Positions 36,401-46,624 of a stretch of DNA of 64,000 nt are shown here, one piece after another. Position 1 is the stretch's first letter. Every line of letters begins with the position of its first letter. This DNA is from Haliclystus octoradiatus (Eukaryota > Cnidaria > Staurozoa > Stauromedusae > Haliclystidae), in the NCBI GenBank assembly GCA_916610825.1, contig OU744449.1, positions 25,759,732 to 25,823,731 on the forward strand. Direction: 5' to 3'. The position numbers and the translations under genes are program-made. The notes below the pieces were generated by a model, which was not told the origin of the DNA, did not search any database, and was given only the letters and a program-made list of their open reading frames with translations.

Positions 36401-39400
36401 TGCTGTTCTACCAACCCTTGATAGGGATAATTGTTGCATGTCGTGTACAGACATCCAGGATTGTGACAAATGTCAAAAAGCAACACATGATTTAAATGAA
36501 TTGAGAATTTCCTCTGCTCATATCGACATCTCACCACTGTCAAACTGCCCCCCTCCAAAAATCTTGAAATTTCGTATATTTGTATCAAAATGTAGCTCAC
36601 AATTGCCGCGATTGAGGCTCAGGGATAAAAAATTTGGTCAGGCAAAAATAACGCTGAAATTAGAAATGCCAAGTGGGGGGAGCAACTTGACGCAATTTCT
36701 CGAGTGTCAAAAAATTTGCTCAAGAAAGCAGTTTCTTCCGGAATCGCTATTTAGTGATTTCGAAAACCATCAAGCTGGCCCTGCTCAGCGTGATACGTAT
36801 TTTATGGATGGCCTCAAATCATGGATTGTTGTTTATGTACGTTTTGAAATAAGAAAATGTGAGATATTTGCTACTTCAAGAAGTAAAACATATCCCTACC
36901 TGAACAACAACAGCCAACAGGTTGATATGCGTACCATTTAATACTTGACTGTTTGATATTACATCTCCAAGTGAAAAAAAATCATTCGATTCTTTAACTG
37001 GTGTATGAAACAATGCCGATAACTCATCATACTTTGGACCACTGTAATGCCTTACACTGCCATGGGTCTCATTTACAACAATCTGAAAGCTCCTGAAACA
37101 GAAAATATACGATATCATTTGACAGATGATAAATTTTTATCAGCAGTATTTCCCCGAGTATTTCAGTGTCACTGAAGCGCTTTGTGATTCTTCAAAAATA
37201 TTAAAGTTGCACATACGAGTATGATGGTATGATCGGACAATCCTAGTTCATAGGATATCATTATATAAATCGGTGCTTTACTTTGAATCAAAATCACAAA
37301 TATCATTATCATGGCACCCGTTTAACGCTGTATTCGATTCGGTCGACAGCAGATATCGGAAATATCGATCGGTAATACAACAATGTCGATATCGAAAATA
37401 TAGAATATCAAGTAGTATAGGTATGATCGATATATAAAATTATCATGGTAGCTTGATGTGCAAACATTTTCTATTAATGACTGTGGATAAATATACTTAC
37501 CCTGGCGTTGTAGGCTTATACTTTTCTCCAGGATCAGGATTGGGTTTGACTTGCGCCATAAAATTATTCACTTCAGCTGCGTAAGAAATATTGAATAACT
37601 ATTTAAAGTCGGCTTTTCTCACTATACATTATATTACACCGGACCTACTTAAAAATGTATAATTTATAAAATGGATGTGGAGTATTCATTCAGTAGAGCA
37701 TATAAATAGGAGGTGGACAAAAAAGTGGAACTAATTACAATTGATATCCATTTCTAGAAAGCACTTTTTGAATAGTGCTATGCTATATAGCTCTATATCT
37801 GCTTCAGTTTTGGGAAGGGTTTCACTATTATTTCACCACTTTTTCCACCCATAGAGCTACAAACTAAAATGCTTTGGGAATATCTCGACAGGTTAGTGCA
37901 TGTTCAATTAAAAAGAAAAACGACAAAAAGCCTAAACGAAATTACTCTGTTCTATACAATAAAGCTTTTGCAATTATAAATTTTTTGCTCAAAATAAGAA
38001 TATTTTACAAGCAAATTTGCGTTAGGTAGGAGAACTTGTCTGCTATCTGGACCAGTTCATTTATTCTTAACTCAAGCAAAATTCCAGCTACTTCAATATT
38101 TTTTCCTTTTGATTTTAAGCACCTGAATTTTCCTGTGTTGGTTCCTGTCTCCTGTAATTCTAATATTTCATCGGTTTGCAATAAGACGAGCTATAGAGTA
38201 TCTTAAACACACTTACTGCGTTTACATATGTACATATTTACTAATATTGATCCTCGGGTATTGCTCCCGAAAAATGATGAAACTTAAGCTAATATAAAAT
38301 AAATGAATATCAGATATGAAAACGAAAGAAATAAAAGTTGCAAGCATATAGCCGCTGCCAATCATATTGCTTCAAAGATATATGATTCATTTAAAGTGCT
38401 GAACTATGCGGCAATCTCCTAAGCTTTAGCGTAATTTTATGGCAATATATTTCACACAAACTTTCTTTAATGGTACTGCATTTATCATCATCATCATTTC
38501 ATAGTATTAGAGTATGATATGCATTACCTACGTCTCCGATGCGAAGACTACTGCTGATTCCCATAATAAAATCTTCACTTCCCCAGCAAGTTGCATTAAT
38601 AAAATCCACATTACTGTCCCTTATAGTAAAACTCAATTGCCATCTTTGATTACCAGGATCTATAGGAAAAGTAATTAGACATCTATGAAAATTATGTACA
38701 TTATATAAATTATAGACCTATATGCATACATTATATATTCTCTAATCAAAGTTTGAATAATGCGCAGAGCTTTAGCTTGATATTGATAAAATTTTAAAGT
38801 ATCAATTTCAATGATGATAGAAGACTGTACATTGAACTTGTGGACCACCCCAGTGTCAATTTGCTTATCTGGTGGATTTGACATAACTTGTATAAATAAC
38901 TGTACTTATAGAATCTCCGGTTCAACGGACCAATATAAAATTGATCGGTTATTAATATCAAAATCGGAGCTTATGAAGACTGACAGCATTTTAAAATAAA
39001 GGAGAGCACCTTGCATTTTCAGGATATTGTATGAGTTACACAAAAGTGAAAATGTTCATATCTATATCCACCAGTCGAAGTTGTTACATGGGATACACAC
39101 GGCGCATCGCTGCGCATTGACAATTGAGACCTATCTGCTATGAAAAATCTGTTGATGTTGATCTGCCATGAAATCTGTTGCAATTGATCTGCAGTGTCGC
39201 GGCTGAGATAAATAAGAAGCATTTACCATCATTGCTCTCGGCGAAAAGAGCCACTTTTCTAGAAATAGAGGAGTAGTACGCGCGCCTTCTGTAGGGAGTT
39301 ACCATCTCAATTTGTTACACATAGTAGGGGATATATAGTCATCGATGTTATATTGGGTTATACATTTAGCTGTTGTATCTGAAGATCTCAGCATTTGACT

Positions 39401-41357
39401 ACTATTACTTTTACTTAAATTACCGATATATCGAGTAGGTTCATTCTTCAGAAATTTACTAACGAAGAGAAAAATGGCTACTGATCTAATGAAATGCCAA
39501 ATGTGTCGAAACATCCGTAGTGATGAACTTATATTCCCTTATATCATAGATATAGATCCATTATGGTATCTCCCATTGACATAATATTTGGTAAAAATTT
39601 TATTAAGCTAAACCTTTGTTTCACTAACATAGTTACTGAATTAATGTACCTTCATGATTGCAGGAAGTCTTATAACCATTTTATACAGCATTGTATTTGT
39701 GTGTCATCGGGAAAACTCCCCTCATTAATTAATAGTGTTTCTTATTCTCGTTGATTGCTCAAGCATTTCATTCATCAGTATAATGGCAATCATTTTCTAA
39801 TCGTATTTCTCATTTATTTGAGTAAAACAATTATTATTTATGCAGCTAAAGTGTCCTCATACCCTTCTCGACTCCAGAATATTTATCTTTATTAATATCT
39901 ATTTTACATGTTTCTTATTTCTTCAAAAACATTGCAATGAAGACGTTGGAAAGTTATCATCAGAAAACAAATGAATAACGTTCAAGGGCCTTCCAGTGGC
40001 AAACACTATCCGTGACAATCATAAGGTAGAAAATTATTAGTGCATTATATAGGAACCCTTCAGGAGGCTAGTGAGGGTATATCATTCTTAACAAATAATA
40101 ATTTTATCACTTCATGCATCTTAGTTTTCAAGTATGTTATTTTTAGGAAGTTCTAAAACTATGTTATGGAAGGCAGATTTCGATTTTGTGCTTTACTCAT
40201 AAAATACATAAAATTATTCGCATAACGAAGGAAGGGATGATATCTCACGTCACTGATTAAAAGTGATTTGTTAAATAGCTATACGAAATGACAGGGGGTG
40301 TTGCCATTATTATATCGTGCCCATATGGACGAACGACGAGCAACTAATGGTACTTACTTATCAAATTATAATGATTGCTGCATATAATTTACCTTTTTTG
40401 TCAGGGAATGATTTAGGATCTTGCTGTGCTATTATAATTCCACAAACAGTCTGTAAAAAGATAATGACATTTAAATTAAATTAATATGCATTTTGTATAT
40501 GCAGTAGTTGTGTTGTTGGGAAGAAAATATTGAAAACGAGAACAGATTGATACGAGCGCTGGTTGCACAAGAAACAATGTATATATTCTTATGGCCTGAA
40601 TCATGGACTATATGTCTGAAGTAGCCCAGAAATATCTCAATCAATCACAAGATGCAATGCATCGTACATCGCCACTCCCTGGGTAAATAAGGTGTCCACA
40701 GAATCATTAAGCCCTGGGCAAATGACAGTAACATTTGCGTAATTTTTCATCCTTCGAAAATCCTTGTCGTTTATAGCAACTATTTCGATTTTGTGACTCA
40801 AGAAGGCTTCTCCGTGGCTTTCTTTTGAGCTCATAGTTTTTAGTTTTTCTAGAAAATTCACCAGAAAGTCGGCTCCGTTTAGCCGCTCTTGAGGAGAATA
40901 CGAAAAACAGATATCCGAAAAAGAAAGTGCACAAAGCTGCTCTCGTTTACCCAGGGCGAGCTCTTAATCCATCAGCAACCATCACAGTGTAACACAATAG
41001 AATAAAATTTATTGGACACCATATACGAGCCGAAGAGCGATGTTATCAGCCGTTACGTGATGCTCTGCGTATACCTTCTAACTGACAGCAAATGAAGAGG
41101 ACACTCCTCACCGAGAACATTTTGCGATGCATTTTTATGGCAGTTACCCCATGGGGATATGTTACCTCTTTCACAATTCCAGGTAGGAGTGTTTTGAGTG
41201 CTTTATCTCCTGGAGTTGCAAATACATTTTGATTTGTATTTTGTTGCACTGTGGTATTATGTACTGCTTGGTTTATTTTCTTGTTTGGTGGCTCAGCTTG
41301 AAATGTCTTCTCTGTGTTGAAGTTGCGTGGTTTCTGATACCTGAAGAAGCTTTGCAT
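30487..41357 (-). CDS. MEIOB: MEIOB, meiosis-specific OB-domain protein (13 exons, first one tentative)
   Basis: MEIOB is a paralogue of RPA1 that binds single-stranded DNA with SPATA22 during meiotic recombination. Coding exons from 5': 41166-41357 (tentative), 40393-40450, 38528-38659, 37501-37576, 36900-37092, 35944-36044, 35789-35841, 35245-35340, 33453-33545, 32735-32885, 32025-32226, 31277-31363, 30487-30603. All twelve later exons join in frame through GT..AG boundaries and end at TGA. Family landmarks as I recall them from vertebrate MEIOB: KSFPDKK, LSFTIRDSNVDFINATCWG, TPVKESNDFFSLGD, KRREAKLCDD, MWDSEPISMADSWEE, ATCDAKTIITVNP, a zinc-ribbon-like RCSQCNWRIDKMSGLCPNDNC-type CxxC, and ALKWKILFERFKIYFK near the C-terminus. 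The total is 516 residues with exon 1, against about 470 in mammals. Confidence 0.95.
31277..31363 (-). CDS. MEIOB: MEIOB exon: C-terminal helix
   Basis: Phase 0-0, 29 residues. The acceptor is TTTTTATAG and the donor AAA|GTAAGT. LSEENKTALKWKILFERFKI is the conserved RPA1-like C-terminal helix used for partner binding. The terminal exon 30487-30603 follows with 38 residues to the stop. Confidence 0.92.
32025..32226 (-). CDS. MEIOB: MEIOB exon: zinc-ribbon region of OB domain C
   Basis: It enters at phase 2, so the first cysteine codon of the C-x2-C pair is split by the intron; it leaves at phase 0 before GTGAGT. CSQC and LCPNDNC form the two half-sites, followed by CMVYDIKVTVSDHTGGIEHM, an OB-fold strand set. 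Confidence 0.94.
33869..34861. mobile_element. Non-autonomous DNA transposon in a MEIOB intron
   Basis: ACAGATTATAACGACCAGAT with CGGCACTGAA on the left is answered by TTCAGTGCCGTATCTGGTCG and TTATAATCTGTGGTTACC on the right: inverted repeats of about 42 bp around a ~990-bp element. No transposase frame is present. Confidence 0.85.
34915..35241. mobile_element. MITE inserted at a MEIOB splice donor
   Basis: The ends GGGGTGATTCATAAAGTACA and TGCGTACT-like GTACTTTATGGATGGCCCCC are inverted repeats of about 27 bp. TA lies outside both ends (34913-34914 and 35242-35243), the probable target duplication. The right TA supplies positions +2 and +3 of the intron that follows MEIOB exon 35245-35340, and the element begins at +4. 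Confidence 0.8.
36110..36200. repeat. Purine-rich low-complexity tract
   Basis: A run of GAGAAAACGAGAAAACGAGA-type repeats inside the MEIOB intron at 36045-36899. It is on one strand almost purely A and G. Confidence 0.6.
39060..39305 (+). mobile_element. tRNA-derived SINE, 5'-truncated copy
   Basis: GGCGCATCGCTGCGCATTGA, then CTGCAGTGTCGCGGCTGAGA and GCTCTCGGCGAAAAGAGCCA match the body of the full SINE copies. It lacks the tRNA part and has a small internal duplication of the 'tgccatgaaatctgttg' block. It lies in the large MEIOB intron 38660-40392. Confidence 0.85.
41166..41357 (-). CDS. MEIOB: Tentative first coding exon of MEIOB
   Basis: The frame starts MQSFFRYQKPRNFNTEKTF and runs 64 codons to GAG|GTAACA. 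Read into the next exon it gives LKTLLPGIVKETVCGIIIAQ. This aligns without gaps to the start of the first OB domain as I recall it in vertebrates (L..L......VIGIVI). Phase 0 matches. It would give an N-terminal extension of about 45 residues compared with mammals. The ORF itself continues past this donor, so splicing is an inference. Confidence 0.55.
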
Positions 41358-42299
41358 CGTGAGCCTGAAGTAAACATAGATGTATATTAAATATTAAAGC
41401 TTTAAAGAACCGCAGGTATCAGTGATGGCACAACTTACAAGAAGGATGCAGGCCCCTCTTCGGGGATAATTTTGTTGTCTCTCAAGGAAATATTTATATT
41501 TTTTCAAGCAGTTTTCAAATATTTTTTCTAAATAGCACCCTCATCGGGGAATTTAGCCTCCTTGTCGGGGAAATCCTGGTGTGAAGTTTTGTAAATTATT
41601 TCACAAGTTGCTTTTCTGCATAGACGCTGTAAATCGATTTCCCGTAATTTTTAGCGAGGATCATAATAATTATAATACATTGCATTTTGAAATAATAATG
41701 AGACTTTCCAATTTATATTATTACTGGCAATTCTAATAAATCCCGCGTTGCTGGGCTAACTTGGGTTGATTTAATTTCACAGTAACTAAATTGTTGAGAA
41801 AGTGTATTTTAGCTATTCAAACAGAACACCAAGCTACTTTTGATTGTAGTAAATATGATATGCGTGGCAACACATTTAAATTGAAATGATTAACAATGCC
41901 AAAATTAAAAGTAATAAAAAATCAATTTTCCTTGGTCAAATGTATATGCGAAATAAATATTAATGCTGTAAATGACGTAGGCGGGAGCTTAGAACCACTC
42001 CTGTATTTGCCAGTCTATCTTTTCATTGACAAATAAATATACATCATACATACATATATACGCACTACAATAACAAACCTCTGTATCGGCTCCTTTGAAA
42101 TAACGTGTAAGAATTCTTTTATAGATGTGAATATGTGCTTGTTTATATATGAATACGTACAATTATTCCCTTACTTGAAAATATGTTTAGGAAAATCAGT
42201 TTATTTATCTTTTTTCAACACAAACGATTCAAGATTGGATCTTGAATCATGGTTCTGTTTTCGCGCCACAAAAATTTACGGAGTAGCGGATAATGGTGC

Positions 42300-42492
42300 G
42301 GTTGAGCATACCAGAGACATATTTTCGGAAAATTGAACGGAGTTTGGGTATTTTCGGTATCCGCATTTCATTTTAAATTCAAGCAACATGGCGGTTGTGT
42401 AGAGATTTTTTGGAACTTTTGATTTGAATGCTGTAAGGAACATTGTTTATTTATAATTAGTGCTGTTTAATTTGGTTAGAGATCACACAACA
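42300..42492 (+). promoter_or_regulatory. Likely divergent promoter region of ANAPC11
   Basis: CAACATGGCGG at about 42386 has the core of a YY1-type site, common near start sites of housekeeping genes. No TATA box is obvious. The region lies between two divergent genes, MEIOB (-) and ANAPC11 (+). Confidence 0.35.
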
Positions 42493-42753
42493 ATGAGTTT
42501 GAAAGTAACTATTAAGAGTTGGAAAGCTGTTGCGCTTTGGCATTGGAATGTTAACGATGAAAATTGTGGAATATGTCGAATGCAGTTCGATGGCTGCTGT
42601 CCAGACTGTAAAGTTCCTGGCGATGATTGCCCTCTTGTTTGGGGCAAATGTACTCATGTATTTCACATGCATTGTATACTAAAATGGCTAAATTCACAAC
42701 AAGTACAGCAATTATGCCCTATGTGTAGGAGAGAGTGGCAATTCAAGGAATAA
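42493..42753 (+). CDS. ANAPC11: Anaphase-promoting complex subunit 11 (RING-H2)
   Basis: 86 residues in one uninterrupted exon. APC11 is the RING subunit of the APC/C ubiquitin ligase and recruits the E2 enzyme. The protein starts MSLKVTIKSWKAVALWHW and keeps the diagnostic NDENCGICRMQFDGCCPDCK, PGDDCPLVWGKCTHVFHMHC and WL..QQVQQLCPMCRREW, with all zinc ligands. Length matches the family (84-88). I chose the second ATG of the frame because the family begins just there; the upstream in-frame ATG at 42460 would add 11 unrelated residues. AATAAA at 42749-42754 overlaps the stop codon and could serve as poly(A) signal. Confidence 0.97.
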   Translation: MSLKVTIKSWKAVALWHWNVNDENCGICRMQFDGCCPDCKVPGDDCPLVWGKCTHVFHMHCILKWLNSQQVQQLCPMCRREWQFKE

Positions 42754-42862
42754 ATATAGTTTTGAAAATGGAAGTAACCAACTTTGCAAATGTGTCTATA
42801 TGAGTGGCAGTTCAAAGAATTTAATATAGTCTTAAAAATAGAAGAATATACTTTGCAATGAG
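42731..42862 (+). repeat. Tandem duplication of the ANAPC11 3' end
   Basis: GAGTGGCAATTCAAGGAATA (42731), which encodes the last codons and stop, is repeated as GAGTGGCAGTTCAAAGAATT at about 42801, followed in both units by ATATAGT.TT.AAAAT.GAAG and ACTTTGCAA. The units are about 70 bp. Confidence 0.75.
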
Positions 42863-44440
42863 AAAGCAAACTGCCAAATTATAGGTACAATATAAAGCTC
42901 AGAATTCGTATAGCTGACCTATTAGACTTGGTTTTACACACTGCCATTCATACAGATGATAGCCTACAGTGAACACAAGGCAGATGTAATTAACTTGGAA
43001 GAGCTAAAGCTGAGACAGGAGACAGATTCCAGCTAAGTTCAAGTTCACAAAGGCGTATTTTAATTTATTTCCGAAGGCTGAATATATATAGGCCTATATA
43101 TATATATTCCACAGTCATATTTTCTAATGAAATTTGTCTAACTGTAAGTATTTTATTTGTAGGCGTCATCATAAATAGCCATCATTTGTATTATTGTATA
43201 TATATAGTAGATATATTAATTTAGGTGTGCTTGAACTAAGCACAGATGTTATTTTCTAGTGGTAATTCCATATTGCTTACAAAAATTCATTAACCATTCT
43301 CAATAAATGTTAATAGATAAGCTAAGTTATAGTTTAGTACTTATTCTTATTTTGTAACATATTTTCAACCTAAATATACATAATGCTGCTTCCTTTGTAT
43401 GTGAAAGGTCTATATAATACTCAACATGTAGGCTACATGCAGTACAGCTGTGCCTCCCCTGATAATATTTTAAGCATTTCAAGCTGCCCGCAAATCGTTT
43501 TTGGAAACCCTAGTACGCCTGCTACTATTTATCAATAAAATATTGTTTTTCCGCCCGTGTAGAAGGCAAATATTCGTTAAAGCGCCTGCTGGCGAATATT
43601 TTGTTGCCGCCCCAAAATACTGTTTCATTTGCAATCAATTTAAATAGTAAACTGCAGCTAGCCAGCACCCACAATTGATGTCAACCTATGTTCATGGTCC
43701 AAATCCTCCCCCTAACCAGAGCCGGATCTATTATTTTGGGCCTAAAGCAGAAATCCTAAATAGGGCCTGAAAATTCCCAAAACCTTTTCATTTGACAACA
43801 AATCCATGAAAACAAAGGTGTCTGCAGATTTGAGGAAAATGTTCACACCTTATTGATACAATTGAGTTAGATCATGTGTTAAGTGTTAAATACTGTAGCC
43901 TAATTAACGTCACCCATTTGTACATGTGGAAAATCTTATATTCAATATTATTAGTTGCAATTGGTTGTGATGGAATGGAACACTATGAAAGATTTGCAAA
44001 AATTTCTTTAAACCATTGGTTAATTGAGAAAAAAGTGACTTTTAATTTGAAAAAGGCCTATTTACGGAAAGGCCTAAGGCATTTGCTTATTCTGCTTATG
44101 CCTAAATCCTGCCCTGCCCCTAACTGTCAACCAATGTCAATATTTGCAAGCCAAACGTCCATTGATCATCTTTCAATTACACCCCCTTTAACATTTGAAA
44201 ATTTCCAAACAAAATTGCCATTAAAGACATTATAAATGTTTTGTTGCTTTTAGTGTGCCATCATTTTATTCAAAGTTGACATCCACTAATAACCAGGACC
44301 ACCTGTTAAATTTGACTAATTTTTCAACAACCCCCTTACCACGTATCGGTTAACGTCCATTGTGAATGCTTCCTTACTGTATAATGTAGGCTATATTTAT
44401 ATGCATTATGCTTATCAACAACTCTCTTGGTTATTATATG
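42863..44440. other. Intergenic, no gene recognised
   Basis: The longest frame (43876-44235, +, 119 codons) is low in complexity and shows no motif; I do not call it. There are (TA)n stretches near 43085 and 43195. Confidence 0.5.
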
Positions 44441-44446
44441 TAAGGG

Positions 44447-45105
44447 AGACCGGGGAGACATGGGACAAGAGCGTTCCTGATTACCGATGTAAATTATCTT
44501 CTAATATGCTGTAGATCACTTCATTTCATGTTGTTTCCCTAAATTTCAATAATAAACAATAACTAATTGTCAAAAATTTGGGTTTACTAGCTTTAGATGA
44601 TCGTCTTACGTTTTATGGATTCTCTTTTGATTCAATTAACTTTAGAAAAAGTGTTCAATTTCCAGTTTGAAAGATACCATTGGAAAGGTTTCACTTTGAT
44701 AAATCATTTAATATAAAAAATTTGTATACATTCCTGCTGATGGGGTGTGCAGCCTCATTTTTTGCTGGCAAGCCAAACGGAGAGACATGGAACGACGCGT
44801 TTTAGCATCAACAACAAGTGGGAAATTAATCACATTTGATTGACATATGAGTTTTTTTCCATTTATATGCGCTATATTTGACTTTTTTACTTTGTGGAGA
44901 TAAAGTTGCTAAATCGATTACAATTATTAATGCTAAAATAATTAAAATTACTTCTTGCTGGCTCAATTTTGATCAAATAAACTCCCTAAATCAAAGCAAG
45001 AGCTGTATTGTCTGGTACTGAACAGGGAATTTGTCAGTTATGTAATGAAATTTAAAAAAATAGGCCTGATCCATGTTACCCCGCCGTGTCCCAAGTCTCC
45101 CCACT
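44447..45105. mobile_element. Possible terminal-inverted-repeat element
   Basis: GGGGAGACATGGGACA near 44452-44467 faces TGTCCCAAGTCTCCCC at 45087-45102, a 16-bp inverse with one mismatch. A related GGAGAGACATGGAACGACGC occurs inside near 44779. There is no coding frame. Confidence 0.5.
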
Positions 45106-45368
45106 CAAATGGTCGGTCTTTCGTATTAAATATTTGAAAAAATGCTACATTTACGTAACTGATATTCTTACCCTTTTAAATTGAGCATTTTGGCTAATTA
45201 ATGACATAAAATTTGTTACATTTGCTCAACCAGAATAATAAACTAATCATGAAAGGTAGGCCTGCTTGCTCAGAGCTCGTGATTTTTTAGCGCTTCAGTC
45301 GTGTCTCTCAACTTTTCTCGTTTAGTAAATATGAATACAATTTAAACAAACATGACAAGTGTGTGGCA

Positions 45369-45540
45369 ACTGTATGCTAAAATATTTAATGTATGTTTAT
45401 GTTATTGATGTGTTTTTACTTCTTTTACGGATAATTTAATCAATTAAATCAATTAAATTAACTAATTGATTAAATTATCCGTAAAAGAAGTAAAAATACA
45501 TCAATAACATAAACATACATTAAATATTTTAGCATACAGT
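45369..45540. mobile_element. Nearly perfect palindromic element, 78-bp arms
   Basis: The arms 45369-45446 and 45463-45540 are inverse copies with a single mismatch (77 of 78), separated by 16 bases. Outer ends are ACTGTATGCTAAAATATTTA and its inverse. It looks like a very young hairpin MITE and would readily form a cruciform. Confidence 0.9.
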
Positions 45541-45549
45541 AACCCTTCA

Positions 45550-45720
45550 AAGTACGTTATAGATTGTTCATGAACTTCTCATGAAACTTATTGTGACTTA
45601 TGAACTGCTCATGAAACTTATTGTTGATGAGCTGTTCATGAAAGTGAATGAACTGTGCAGAAAAGATTTATTAAGTTCATGAACTTCTCATGAAGCTCAT
45701 GAACAATTAAAAACCACCAT
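45550..45720. repeat. Cluster of TTCATGAAC motifs
   Basis: Variants of GTTCATGAACTTCTCATGAA recur about six times over 170 bp, partly palindromic. Origin unclear. Confidence 0.5.
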
Positions 45721-46045
45721 TAACTATTAATGACGTTTCTGAATCTCAAATGTACTTGACCATGAGAAATGTTGATTAATTTTCCATGGGAGAAGAAAAA
45801 TGTTAAATGCAAATTATAATAATTTTTTAAAAATATTTTATTCACTCTGAGTAAAGGAGAAAATGTCTTGGCCTGATCTACTACAGTACTATATTTCCTT
45901 CATATATTATTACATACTGTCAGGTCAATTACTGTGCAGCACTTAACAGTAGCCTATAAAATCGTTTTGAATTCTTCTGGCTTACTTCTTACTAATACTT
46001 TTAATACTAATCTCTATCTATTTTCAAATATACTCTCATTGTTTC

Positions 46046-46624
46046 TTATAAAATATACACAGCCCCTTGAATAATTCTCTCTGGTAATTCATACTCTATA
46101 GTTTCATCACGCAATTTAAAATGCAAACGTTCTGGGATAGCCATTGCTTTCTTGTTCCCTGTTATAATTAGAAAATGATCGGCCGCGTTCATCGGATCTT
46201 GTTTTGAAACATCAATGACTTTTGCGATTGCTGACGTTATAAGACCATAACCTTGATATTTCTCTGCTAACCAATAACCAAGTTCTTTAACTAATTTTCC
46301 TTCTAATTTTAATAATTTAACATCTTGTTCGTATGCATCTCGTATATTCAAATCTCCTAAAACAAATTCTTCTCCATTTTGAGAATATTTTCCAAACAGA
46401 CCATAAGCTATTTTACTTTTTCGTGTCCTTTCTTCTGCGTCTTGAAGTGTTTGGATTCGTGCACGAAACGGCAACCACATGTCCATATAAGAACGACATG
46501 AATTAATCGTATCAAACATTTGTTGTGCGTCTGTGATCTTCCAGCGTCGAATATATACTATCTTGAGCGGACATTTCGAAATATTGAAGCCAGTAACGGG
46601 AAATATTATATTTTCGGATTCCAT
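46046..46624 (-). CDS. GNAT-family N-acetyltransferase (RimJ/RimL-like), copy 1
   Basis: 192 residues, intronless. The family transfers acetyl groups from acetyl-CoA to amino groups of proteins or small molecules; the substrate here is unknown. Motif A, which binds acetyl-CoA, is seen as YWLAEKYQGYGLITSAIAKV (Q-x-x-G-x-G/A type), and motif B-like ITGNKKAMAIPERLHFKL is the usual N..A....E.L.F ending of RimJ/L enzymes. The domain fills the protein, with no extra regions. A tandem relative lies 1.3 kb upstream in gene direction. The start MESENIIFPVTGFNISKC is supported by the second copy. Confidence 0.82.
   Translation of the reverse strand: MESENIIFPVTGFNISKCPLKIVYIRRWKITDAQQMFDTINSCRSYMDMWLPFRARIQTLQDAEERTRKSKIAYGLFGKYSQNGEEFVLGDLNIRDAYEQDVKLLKLEGKLVKELGYWLAEKYQGYGLITSAIAKVIDVSKQDPMNAADHFLIITGNKKAMAIPERLHFKLRDETIEYELPERIIQGAVYIL

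Noticed and set aside
36393-36941. 182-codon + strand frame
   Set aside because: It lies opposite MEIOB introns and an exon (36900-37092 on the other strand), with low-complexity composition and no motif or splice support.
40637-40934. Two overlapping - strand frames (74-75 codons)
   Set aside because: They lie in the proposed first MEIOB intron, and neither continues the MEIOB protein or shows a motif.
43876-44235. 119-codon + strand frame
   Set aside because: Hydrophobic start but no family resemblance, no splice context, and biased AT-rich composition.
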